In this document: piece by piece, positions 27,641 to 38,000 of the stretch
Layout: each line of letters begins with the position of its first letter
Numbering within the stretch: the stretch's first letter is position 1
Origin: Alnus glutinosa
Lineage: Eukaryota; Streptophyta; Magnoliopsida; Fagales; Betulaceae
Assembly (NCBI RefSeq): GCF_958979055.1
Contig: NC_084889.1
Location: 868,001-932,000 of the forward strand
DNA length: 64,000 nt
Direction: 5' to 3'
Translations under genes and position numbers: made by a program
Notes under the pieces: generated by a model
Database searches by the model: none
What the model saw: the letters and a program-made list of their open reading frames with translations, nothing else
Told to the model about the DNA's origin: nothing

Positions 27641-29103
27641 ATGGCTGTTGTCTCTCCTTCAATAGCCCCACTCCTCTTCTTCGCCAGAGTCTCAGGGCTT
27701 GCGGTAGCAGTGCTGGTCATTTTCTGGGCTCTTGCCTTCAAATCCAGCTTCCCTCCTCACTCATCCTCCCAACAATACCTCATCTTTGCAGTATGTTATT
27801 CTCTCTGAGTCTCTGGTTTTCTTCTTTGCATGTCTTTTACACGTACAGCACAAAAATGATTGGTTTTTCTGTTGTTTAATTTCTGACAGGCTCTTCATCC
27901 TTTATTCATGGTGATTGGTTTTATTCTCGTCAGTGGAGAAGGTAGTGAAAGAACCCAGAAATTAGAAACCTTATTCAGTATTAGAGCATGAAGAGTAAAT
28001 TTTGATAATGGGGCTTGCTTGATACTGTATTTTGTGTTTCTAGCGATTCTGGTGCATAGATGGTTGCCTGGTTCCAGGAACTCCAAGAAATCTGTGCATT
28101 TGTGTCTTCAAGGAGTGGCTTTGGCTTCTGGGGTTTTTGGGATTTGGACAAAGTTTCAGGGGGACGATGGGATCGTGGCTAATTTCTTTAGTCTGCATTC
28201 TTGGATGGGTTTGATCTGTGTCTCCCTCTTTGGAGCTCAGGTTTTCTTCTTCCAGCATTCCCTAAGCTTTACTAATTTTTCTTCATATAATTTATTTAAA
28301 AATAAAATAAAATAAAAAAGAAAGGAACATATCTAGAATATCTGAATATGAATAATTAGCCTAACCTTGTTTGGATTAAAAAGCAACAAAACTGCATAAT
28401 TGTTTTGTGCTTTCGTTTCTTTTGAGTATTGTAGCTCCTTTATCTTTTATAGCATCATGACAAAACTCTTGTCTTTGTCGGCTACATAATCAAGGAGAGA
28501 TGCTTTTAAATGTTTTTGGAAATTGGAAGCATGTAGGCCAGGTCATCACTCTCGCATAGAGAGTCCCGGATGTCTAGTAATTTTAATTTAGCCAGTAAAT
28601 TTGAGAGAGTTTTTATAGGATTTACAGGTCTCAAACAGTCTTGTCTTCTAGTTGGGCAAATGGGCCGAACTCTCTCATGTTTTTTGCAATCCAGGCAACA
28701 AATTGCATTGTCATTATGTGCATTCCACACCAAATTATGTGGATTTCGATCAATTGATGTGATATTAATTTGTATGCAGTGGTTGATAGGTTTCATGAGC
28801 TTTTGGCACAGAGGAGAGGCGCGCGCAGCAAGGGTAAGGGTCCTGCCTTGGCACGTTTTCCTGGGCCTCTACACTTATGGTTTGGCCGTGGCCACAGCGG
28901 AGACTGGGCTGCTAGAGAAGTTGACATTCTTGCAGACCAAGAGAAACGTGCCCAGACACTGTCCAGAGTCCATGGTTGTGAATGGCCTAGGACTCGGACT
29001 CGCCCTTCTTAGCGGCATTGTAATTCTGGCTGCCGTTTCACCCAGGCACCAAACCCTTCCAAATAAACTCATGTACTCAGATGCCAAGTGCTTGTCGTCT
29101 TAA
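27641..29103 (+). CDS. cytochrome b561 (transmembrane ascorbate ferrireductase type)
   Basis: Six-helix di-haem membrane protein that passes electrons from cytosolic ascorbate across a membrane, to monodehydroascorbate or Fe(III). Exons: 27641..27790, 27890..27941, 28044..28240, 28780..29103; 240 residues, the usual length for the family. Haem-ligand histidines are in AALHPLFMVIGF, LVHRWLP, SLHSWMGLICV and VLPWHVFLGLYTYGLA. Hydrophobic helices: FARVSGLAVAVLVIFWALAF, HPLFMVIGFILVSG, VALASGVFGIW, WMGLICVSLFGAQWLIGF, WHVFLGLYTYGLAVATAE and GLGLGLALLSGIVILAAV. A SFWHRG motif is kept. It resembles the plant 'probable transmembrane ascorbate ferrireductase 4' group; the exact paralogue is inferred only. 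No targeting peptide is seen; the site is probably vacuolar or plasma membrane. Confidence 0.93.
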
Positions 29104-29631
29104 ATCTTAATAATATCATTCAAAATTTCAAATTCAAATAGTGGATATGTATGCGTGTAAAATCTGTCTCAATGTTATTATATATATATATTTTTTAATG
29201 AGTATGAAAAATAATATTACTCAATTATCAGACCCTCTAGTGAAGGTAGCAAGGAGGCAACTTGGTCACTCACCCCCCGTGGAGTTCGCGGGGCCTCCTT
29301 GATCTATATGTGGACGGGTGGGTCTATTGGCGGGTCTTTATGGCCATTGTATTAAAATAAAAAATAAAAAAATTGTAAATGCATAATTATAAAATAAAAT
29401 ATTTAATTAATATGTTAAATGCAATAAATATAATTTGTCAACGTTGCGACAAAGGGGTTTAATTTTTGAATGGAATATTCATAAGAGTGGTAATTTAATA
29501 AGAAAAATGTTATAAATCATATTTTTTATTCCACGACACTGCTAATCAATCTTGGGATAAGTCTCTTTGTTGTTTATGAAAAAAAATAAAAATTCAATAA
29601 CTAATCGGTCGTGCTACATCACTAATATACG
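29104..29631. other. gene-free spacer
   Basis: AT-rich except for a GC-rich block at about 29230..29350 with a small inverted pair (CAAGGAGGCAAC and GGGGCCTCCTTG). No gene recognised. Confidence 0.5.
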
Positions 29632-30972
29632 ATGAGTGTTTTTCGTCTTCCAAAAACCCTCACTCGTGAAATTAACTCGCTTTATGAGTAGGTTTTGGTG
29701 GGGACATAAAGACAATCTCCATCGGACTGCTTGGATGGCTTGGAAGGGGATGGGAAGAAGCAAGAAGACTGGAGGTTTGGGTTTTAGGGGCCTGTTTCAA
29801 TGTTGCACTATTGGCTAAACAAGGTTGGCAGCTTGTCAATTACCCTGATTCTCTAGCAGCACGAGTGTTAAAAGCAAAATATTTTCCTGGGGGTTCTTTC
29901 TTAGGCTCTTCCCTTTGGTCGAGACCTTCTTATATCTGGCGGAGTATATGGAATGCTCGGCCACTTCTTAAAGAAGGGATGATGTGGTGTATTGGGGATG
30001 GTTCTAAAGTTCTGATATGGCATGACAAATGGATCCCAGCAAACCAATCACACAAAATTGAAGCTCCTATAACTTTGCATGTCGAGGCTACTATAAAGGA
30101 GATTATTAATCTACAAGCTAATTGGTGGAACATACCTTTGATTGACCAGCTTTTTCCTCCTGACATGGCTCAGCTTATTTGTAGTATTCCTATATCTCCA
30201 CGTTCGTTGCCGGATTCTAGGATTTGGATTGGAACCCGTAATGGTCTTTTTTCTGTAAGAAATGCGTATCATCTTGAACTTGATAAACGTTCACAGGTTC
30301 AAGCTTGTAGTTCTGTACCCCCAGCTCATAGCTCTGCCTGGCAGACAATTTGGAATCTTGATATTCCACGGGCTATCCAAGTTTTTCTTTGGAGGGCGTG
30401 TAGCAACATCTTGCCTACCAAGGCCAAGCTTTACCGGCGCAGAATTGTAGAAGACCCAACAGTCTGACCAGTGGTTAGTTCCATGGTTGGCACCTTTGTC
30501 TAGTCAGATAAAGATAAATTGGGATGCTGCTTTGGATCGGCATCACAAATTGATGGGTGTGGGTCTTCTTGCTCGTGATCACCTAGGTCCGGTAGTAGCG
30601 TTTGGTGTTCGTCTTGCTGTTGAATTTGCTCGGTTTCAGGGATTTACTTCAATTTTGTTGGAGGGAGATGCACAGGACGTGGTCCGGGCGGTGCAGAGGA
30701 ATGATGAAGGGAGGTACCCTTTTGGAAGTCTGATTTTCGATGTTAAGGAAATCTTGAAGTGTTTTATTTCTTGGGATATTGGTTATGTACCGAGAGGAAT
30801 AAATGCAGCGGCCCATCACCTTGCAAAACTTGCTTGTTCAAAGCAGTTGACCAAGATATGGGTTGACTCTTATCCTTCTTGTCTCGTGGGAATTGTATGT
30901 GCTGAGCATTATTTGTCTAATATATAATATCATTACAAGTTCCTTTCAAAAAAAACAAAAAAAAAAAAAAAA
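29632..30972 (+). mobile_element. 5'-truncated L1-type LINE fragment with RNase H
   Basis: Starts within ORF2 after the reverse transcriptase (SLVKLTRFMSRFWWGHKDN, KKTGGLGFRG), then LAKQGWQLVNYPDSLAARVL, KYFPGGSFLGSSLWSRPSYI and LIWHDKWIPANQ, then the zf-RVT block (AIQVFLWRACSNILPTKAKL). The RNase H part follows (KINWDAALDRHHKLMGVGLL, GINAAAHHLAKLA; about 30487..30927), with the catalytic LNxDA kept as INWDA. Between zf-RVT and RNase H a stretch is missing, and one frame change lies near 29800. It ends in an A-rich tail (30947..30972). It is related to the 1.96-10.7 kb LINE but is a separate copy. No clear target duplication was found. Confidence 0.85.
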
Positions 30973-31105
30973 TTGTAGTGTATAACATTCTTTGTTGAGA
31001 AATATTATATACCATACATTTATCAAACTTTTTTCTTACTATACTAACGTTGCAAAATGTAGTAACTATTGGACAAGCCATTGTTAAATATATATATATA
31101 AAATT

Positions 31106-31609
31106 TGTTGGGGATAAATCCCACTCAACCCGATCCAAAGAGAAGATTCAAAAGTCAAATAGGTCCAAACAGATAAGAATAATGATAAGATAAGAATAAT
31201 GATCATATCAGAAGTCTAAGAAGATATCAGATCAGAAGTCTAAGAAGATATCAGATCAGAAGTCTAAGAAGATATCAGATTGGAAGTCTAAGAAGATATC
31301 CAATTAGAAGTCTAGTAAAGGATTAAAGTCCAACTAGAACTCTGACAGCAGTTCTAAATCAACAAGGAGCAGGAGTCCTAATCCAAGTTCAACTCCACCT
31401 CTATGCCTATAAATAGGCTCATACCCCAGGTATAAACTAAGACTCAATTTTATGCATAGAGCATTATTTTCTCACAGAAGCTAACTTAGGCATCGGAGCG
31501 GGACCCCCGGAAGGGTCCCTAGGTTTTGTTGTTTTGCAGAGTTATTGAGAAGCGTGAAGAACATCAAAGGAACGTGCAGATTCACACCATACCGGAAACT
31601 GTACCAACA
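31106..31609 (+). repeat. 5' LTR of the gag-only element
   Basis: Contains about four direct repeats of a unit built on AGAAGTCTAAGAAGATATCA (31208..31312), a TATA box TATAAATA (31408..31415) as the likely promoter, and a transcribed part with GGCATCGGAGCGGGACCCCC and TTTTGTTGTTTTGCAG. The 3' partner is 34015..34518. Confidence 0.93.
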
Positions 31610-31670
31610 GTTTGGCGCCGTCTGTGGGAAACGATTATTCGTTCCTCATAAAAGAAAAATAAGATCCAGC

Positions 31671-33158
31671 ATGGTGATGAACACACGTTCCGGAAGCCAG
31701 ACCAATCGACAGCCCGTGGTCCCACAGGAACCGGCTATTCAGAATAATTTGCAGCCTCCACCGAACCCTCCCCCGGGGGGTGGAGATCAAGATCGCATAG
31801 CAGCGTTGGAAGCCCAGATTGAAGACTTAAATGCAGAATTGTTACGCATGAGGACGAGACAGCCCAATCCCGAGATGAACAGGGATGAGCGTGAGGAAGA
31901 AGATCACAATAGCAACATTAATCCTCGGAGGGAGGATGACCGTCAAGGAGATCTGAGCAGAATTATTGCCGAGCTGGAGAGAAGGTGCACGGACATGGAG
32001 ATGGAAAGAAAGGACAAAGGCAGATCCGTAATGGTGGACAAGCTCCTAATGGGTACAGACTCACCCTTCACCAGACGGGTGGCAGACTATCAGCTTCCCG
32101 ATAAGTTTAAGGTACCCCAAATTTTAAGTTATGCAGGAGACAGAGATCCCTTGGATCACCTAGAGAATTTCAAAGCTCATCTAGACCTTCACGGGACACC
32201 CGATGAAGTAGCATGTCGGGCCTTCCCTCTTACTCTTTCGGGGAATGCCCGAGACTGGTTCAGGAAGCTGCCCCCGAATTCCGTTGATCAGTTCAAGAAA
32301 TTGTCCAAGATATTCCTAACGGAGTTCTTGGCTTTCCGGACAAGGAAGAAGCCTTCGGGATATTTGCTATCATTGCACCAGCAGGGCAATGAGAGTCTTA
32401 AGGAGTTTATGGCTCGGTTCAACCGAGAGAAGGCTACGGTCGAAGATCCGACCGAGGATATGATTTTTGCTGCCATTTATCAGGGAATTTCACCCGAGGA
32501 GCCTTTGATGAAGAAGTTGATCCGGAAGCAACCGAGTACCTTACAGGGCCTCATGGATAAGGTAGAAGAATTCATCAATCAGGAAGAGACACTGAAGTCT
32601 ATGGCCAGTTCTAGACTACCCCGAGAGACAGCCCCAGAAAAGAAAAGGAAAGAACTCAAGAAAGCTGATTGGGAAGAGCAGAGGCAGGTAAAGAAGTTCA
32701 AAGATTACAACTTTACACCTCTCAATGCCGAGATATCAGAAGTCCTCATGGAGATCAAGAGAGATCCGGCGTTTCGAGAACCGCAAAAGATACCAGGTAA
32801 TCCTCCTTATAGGAATGCAGGGAAGTATTGTGATTTCCATAAACAAGCAGGTCATTACACCGAGGGGTGCGTAACCCTAAGGTTGTTAATAGAAGAATTC
32901 ATAAAGAATGGCAAGTTGGTTCGGTTCTTGGGAGAGCGACGGAACCATCAAGGAAATAACAGGCCTCGGAATCATCAGGACTATCAACCCCGAGATCAAC
33001 AGCCACGGGATTACTATCCCCGAGACCGTCCTCAGCTAGACGAAAGGCATCAAGAGAATGCTCCCCGAGATGACATAGAAAGAAGAGAGGACCGAAGAAG
33101 CAGAAGCCCACAGCATAGAGAGCCGAGGCAACAGCAGTATCTGCCCGTGATCCCATAA
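31671..33158 (+). CDS. gag protein of the LTR element
   Basis: One open frame of 495 codons from ATG 31671 (MVMNTRSGSQTNRQP); the frame is open further upstream into the LTR, but this is the first ATG after the primer-binding site. A coiled-coil segment (IAALEAQIEDLNAELLRM) is followed by the capsid-like retrotransposon gag domain (FPLTLSGNARDWFRKLPPNS through GLMDKVEEFINQEETLK). Next is a YCDFHKQAGHYTEGCVTL segment of the kind seen in Tat/Ogre-like Ty3 elements, then a highly charged Arg-rich tail (RDYYPRDRPQLDERHQ). It is likely to form virus-like particles in the cytoplasm. Family assignment is from motif recall. Confidence 0.88.
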   Translation: MVMNTRSGSQTNRQPVVPQEPAIQNNLQPPPNPPPGGGDQDRIAALEAQIEDLNAELLRMRTRQPNPEMNRDEREEEDHNSNINPRREDDRQGDLSRIIAELERRCTDMEMERKDKGRSVMVDKLLMGTDSPFTRRVADYQLPDKFKVPQILSYAGDRDPLDHLENFKAHLDLHGTPDEVACRAFPLTLSGNARDWFRKLPPNSVDQFKKLSKIFLTEFLAFRTRKKPSGYLLSLHQQGNESLKEFMARFNREKATVEDPTEDMIFAAIYQGISPEEPLMKKLIRKQPSTLQGLMDKVEEFINQEETLKSMASSRLPRETAPEKKRKELKKADWEEQRQVKKFKDYNFTPLNAEISEVLMEIKRDPAFREPQKIPGNPPYRNAGKYCDFHKQAGHYTEGCVTLRLLIEEFIKNGKLVRFLGERRNHQGNNRPRNHQDYQPRDQQPRDYYPRDRPQLDERHQENAPRDDIERREDRRSRSPQHREPRQQQYLPVIP

Positions 33159-33376
33159 AAAGGACTCTCGAGAATTTTAGGCTTGCTTTTATTTTTTAGT
33201 ATTTATATTTGCAAAGAACTAGACTTTTATTTTTAATTCAGACTAGACAGAAAATTCCCCAGATTTTGGGAATAAGTATTTTCAGAATAAATGAATAAAG
33301 CTGACTTAAGCATCGGAGTGTTCCCGGTCTAGGGACCAGGAACCCGTTGATGTTGTTTCTTTTGCAGGCAAAAATT

Positions 33377-33785
33377 CTCGGATCAGTCCTAGCCGAGAGT
33401 CTCGGATCAGTCCTAGCCGAGATTAAGAAGAAAGGGGGGTCGTCTCGGATCAGTCCTAGCCGAGAGTCTCGGATCAGTCCTAGCCGAGATTAAGAAGAAA
33501 GGGGAGCCTCTCGGATCAGTCCTAGCCGAGAGCAAGAAAAACTTCTCGGATCAGTCCTAGCCGAGAAGGAGCCTCTCGGATCAGTCCTAGCCGAGAGCAA
33601 GAAAAACTTCTCGGATCAGTCCTAGCCGAGAAGGAGCCTCTCGGATCAGTCCTAGCCGAGAGCAAGAAAAACTTCTCGGATCAGTCCTAGCCGAGAAGGA
33701 GAGTCTCGGATCAGTCCTAGCCGAGACCAAGAAGAAAACTCTCGGATCAGTCCTAGCCGAGAGTCTCGGATCAGTCCTAGCCGAG
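33377..33785 (+). repeat. 13-copy array of a palindrome-ended 21-mer in the element interior
   Basis: Thirteen copies of a 21-base unit with arms CTCGG and CCGAG around ATCAGTCCTAG; I count all copies as identical. Spacers are of a few types (AGT, ATTAAGAAGAAAGGGG..., AGCAAGAAAAACTT, AAGGAGCCT) and repeat in order, showing local tandem amplification. Each unit can form a small hairpin. It lies between gag and the polypurine tract, where pol would be in a full element. Not a CRISPR array. Confidence 0.95.
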
Positions 33786-34014
33786 AGCAAGAAGAAACTT
33801 CTCGGGGGGTCGGATTTGACCCTCGGGTTTTGCAGGTTTTTCAAGATACAGGGAGAAAACCCTAAGGAAAAACAAGAAGGTAATTGGGGGGTAAGATTTA
33901 ACCCTCGGGTTTTGCAGGTTAGCAGGTTTTCAGAAGGAGACAAAGATCGGGTTTCCTTAGACATGGAATTCCCATTATTCAAGCAAGCTTCGGATAAGGG
34001 AATTGGGGGGTAAC

Positions 34015-34518
34015 TGTTGGGGATAAATCCCACTCAACCCGATCCAAAGAGAAGATTCAAAAGTCAAATAGGTCCAAACAGATAAGAATAATGATAAGAT
34101 AAGAATAATGATCATATCAGAAGTCTAAGAAGATATCAGATCAGAAGTCTAAGAAGATATCAGATCAGAAGTCTAAGAAGATATCAGATTGGAAGTCTAA
34201 GAAGATATCCAATTAGAAGTCTAGTAAAGGATTAAAGTCCAACTAGAACTCTGACAGCAGTTCTAGATCAACAAGGAGCAGGAGTCCTAATCCAGGTTCA
34301 ACTCCACCTCTATGCCTATAAATAGGCTCATACCCCAGGTATAAACTAAGACTCAATTTTATGCATAGAGCATTATTTTCTCACAGAAGCTAACTTAGGC
34401 ATCGGAGCGGGACCCCCGGAAGGGTCCCTAGGTTTTGTTGTTTTGCAGAGTTATTGAGAAGCGTGAAGAACATCAAAGGAACGTGCAGATTCACACCATA
34501 CCGGAAACTGTACCAACA
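34015..34518 (+). repeat. 3' LTR of the gag-only element
   Basis: Same length and ends as the 5' LTR; two differences were noted by eye. It is preceded by the purine tract at 33996..34010. Confidence 0.93.
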
Positions 34519-34903
34519 AAATTATTATTAGACCTTGTCATGTTAGCATAGTAAAATAAAAATTTGGTATATAAAATTATCATATGCAAAAGCTTAGGTA
34601 ATAAATTTGTCATTTTTGAAAATTTGGAAGTTTTTTTTAATTTTTTTTTAATTTTTTTTTATAAAACTGAAAATGGTATCTAACCCAATTTTTGTTTTTT
34701 AAAAAAAAAAAGAAAAAGAAAAATCTGACATTACTTATTGTAGCGCCAATTGTGGCGCTAACAATCCAAACTGTTTCCTTTTTTGCGAGCGTGTTAGGAA
34801 GAGTTTTAACAAGGCGATACGGTCGCCTTAACAACCTCAATGGTTGCATTAGCAGCTCCTGTTGTAGTTCATAAACACCAAACACCGAGCATTTCCAACC
34901 CAA

Positions 34904-34942
<39 letters not shown>

Positions 34943-35037
34943 GTCCGATCTCGCCTAACAACACCACCACCATTATTCCTATATCCCTAAACCCTAAATC
35001 TCTTCTCACCCAAAAGAACCCTAAGACGCAATCACAA

Positions 35038-38000
35038 ATGTGCTCCGCGTCTTCTTCTTCATCATCTCTCTTCTTCCCCACTCACAATCCCTCTCCCCTA
35101 CTACGGCGTCGTACTGCCCCATCGTTTCTCCGCAATCCCAGACCCACAATCACAAGCCCTAGGCCGCCCCTCTATGCCTCAGTCGCCGAGAGCAACCTTG
35201 AGCTCTCGTGGTCCTCTCCGGACCAGAATGCGAACCACGAGTACGGCGGTTGGGCCATCGTTGACTCACCGGTACATAAGAAGAAGACAGGTTTAAATTC
35301 CACTCCTTTTCCACTTATTCAAAAAACCCTTTCAGTTAATTTATTTAAAGATATGATTTTTTTTTTCTTCAAATTGAGATATTTTGATATGCAGGCTTGC
35401 CTACATTTGTGATTGGTGGAATTGGGGCCTCCCTGGCTATTCTACTCGCTGCCATTTCTCACTTCTCACTATCAAGAAGAGGTTCAACTGAGTTTTTTAG
35501 ATATATTATAGCTAATTTTTTTTTTCACTGCTTTAGATAACTGGATTTTTGCCAATTTGGGCGGTTTTTGTTTTTGTTTTTATTTTTATTATTATTAATG
35601 GACATTCTGGTGATGGTTTTTAGTTGGATATGAATGAAAGAGCATTCGGTGAATTGGGTGTTGTTTGTTGAGCGTAGTGGGATTATTGTTTTGTAGGTTT
35701 TAGGTTTCAGTTGGGAAGTCCATTACATACTTTGCATGGGATATTAAGTCCAGGTGGAAACAAAGGTGATCGAGGCGAAACTACGGGCATTGCTGCAACT
35801 GATGGGAGCACTTTGGTGTCTGATTCAAGCCCAGAAAATATGCCGCATGCTACTGGTGAGACTGATACTTCTAAAAAAAAAATATTATTTGTATGTTTTT
35901 GAACTGCTGGGGGGACCCGAAAATGTTGGTCACTTTCTTACAGTTAGACTTGCTTTATACTCTTTTGTTGATCACCGTAAGTAGTATATGCCCTTGGTGT
36001 TAGATGGAGTAATCGAAATGGAGTTGTTATTGAAATTTCAACTTCCATGTACCTCAAGTAGTATTTAGTGGAAAGAAATGAAATTTATGTTATACTATTG
36101 ACATAATGTTGATTTTTCTTTTCTTGAGGTGTAAAATGCAGTGACATTTCTTTATGCTTCTTAAATAAGATTGATACTTGTATATGGGAAATGAATATAC
36201 GATTTGATTCCATAAAGATTTCACAAAGTTGAACTTGTTAGAGTCTTTTAAAAGCATCATTGGTGAAGGACTTATGAAAATGCTCTTATTTTCTTTTCTC
36301 AACTCCAAGTCAAATCCAAAATAAAAACCTTGTGCAGAATGTTACTTAATTTTCATTCATAATGTCTGCATTTAACAGCTCAGTTAGCAGACAACTGATA
36401 TGCCACATCTTAAGCCATATTTGATAAACTACCAAGCTTCTGCCGTCTAAGAATAATTTTGCAGTTATGGAGCAGTTCTATTTTCCTATTTTACTAGCGT
36501 GGCTAGTTCTGAGCTGCTAAGGACCATTACTATGTGATTATGTCTTCTCCTTCACGAGCTATTCTATTCAGTATTGACTTGAACTGAGAAAAAGGGGATA
36601 ATTAAAGGATTTGCCCCTGTTATTTAGTTCTTTGTACATACTCATCTTTTAAGGTCGTTTATGTTGATTTTAGAATTTAGCATAGTAGAGTAGCAAAGAG
36701 AGTTGGATTTACAATAATAGCATCTTTTTTTTTTTTCCTGGTCAAATAATTTCGTTTGAGCAGCATTCTAATGTACTTTCTCTGTTTATGTTTTCAATGT
36801 CCTGATTAGAAACTTGTGTTCAGTATCTATGGACAAGCTTGATTTCAGAATTTAGCATAGTTAGAGTAGCCAAGAGAGTTGGATTTACAATAATAGCATC
36901 TTTTTTTTTTTCGTCAGATAATTTCGTTTGAGCAGCATTCTAATGTACTTTCTCTGTTTATGTTTTCAATGTCCTGATTCGAAACTTGTGTTCAGTATCT
37001 ATGGACAAGCTTGAACGTATTATAATCCCAGCTGCTGTGGATTCTACTCAACAGGAAGCTTTGTCACTTATGAAGAAACTGAAGGTTTGCTTCTTGAATC
37101 ATTGTCTGTAGTGGGATTATAGGAGATCAAAATTTCTTATATAAACTTTGTAAATTCTCTACTGAACTATATAATTGTGGTATTTAAGTCATTATACTTT
37201 TGGTTCTTGGTGCTTGTTAGTTTTAAATGCCGTAATGAGTCTGAAGTGTCATATGTCTTTATCCTAAAAAAAATAGCGGCAAAAGTCATATAGGACTTCT
37301 GAAGCTGCTGAAATGTTTAATATTGGCTTGAGGAATTAAGGAACAAAGGTGGGAGATACATGAAGATTAAATGTATGTGGACAGTCTTAGAATAATGGTT
37401 AAATTATTGGATTCCCCATTCCTTATTAGTTTAGGGTTTTTGTTGTAAGTGGTAGTTTATCATGAAATCATAGTAAATGATCATGAGTTCAAATTCTGTC
37501 TTTATTTTACATTTCATTCGAGTTAAAAATTTCACATGTTCGATCCCATTCATTAAGGGGGTGCCTAGACCCATACCTGAGGGGGATAGACTAATAGTCA
37601 ACTGACTAAATTTGGGATTTCCTATTTAGTTTAGGCTTTTAGGATAAATGGTAGTTTGTTAGATAGCTAATGTGTATAAACGATAGACTTTAAAGTAGTT
37701 ATCCTAAAGCACCATGGACTTCCAATCTATTTTAACCTGTCAAAAAACTTTGCTAAAATTGTGATTGACTTCTTATTATCAATGGTTTGTATGTCTTGAA
37801 CCTTTGAATTGCTGCACACGACTTTTTTCTATAATAACATTTAGCAAAAATATTGCATACTAATTTGGATGAAGCTTTGGGTCCAGTTCTCAATATAGAT
37901 ATCTGTAATTAAGGTATACAGATCATTGAAGAAGATGTCAAGGCGGATGAATTGTGTACTAGAAGGGAATATGCAAGATGGCTAGTTCGAATAAATTCGT

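Larger units (their letters stand above)
31106..34518 (+). mobile_element. non-autonomous Ty3-type LTR element (gag only), young and whole-looking
   Basis: Two 504-bp LTRs (31106..31609 and 34015..34518) from TGTTGGGG to ACCAACA, flanked by AAATT on each side (31101..31105, 34519..34523). A primer-binding-like TTTGGCGCCGTCTGTGGG follows the 5' LTR, and a purine tract (AAGGGAATTGGGGGG) precedes the 3' LTR. I see only two differences between the LTRs over 504 bp, so at usual plant rates the insertion is well under a million years old. The interior has one long gag frame and a repeat array but no protease, reverse transcriptase, RNase H or integrase. It would need proteins from another element to move. 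This resembles the described gag-only terminal-repeat elements (TR-GAG type). Confidence 0.93.

Noticed and set aside
28506-28796. Minus-strand 96-codon frame in the cytochrome b561 gene
   Set aside because: It lies over intron 3 and the start of exon 4 on the opposite strand, with no domain.
31545-31670. Longer gag start within the 5' LTR
   Set aside because: The frame is open but would begin inside the LTR and translate the primer-binding site; the ATG at 31671 is more plausible.
33377-33785. CRISPR-like look of repeat plus spacer array
   Set aside because: The genome is eukaryotic, spacers are short and recur, and the array lies inside an LTR element; it is a tandem hairpin repeat.
33587-34033. 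Minus-strand frame rich in SARTDPR-like repeats
   Set aside because: It is a translation of the hairpin array on the wrong strand.
34637-34942. Minus-strand RERERE frame
   Set aside because: It is a translation of a CT microsatellite in the SLH gene leader.
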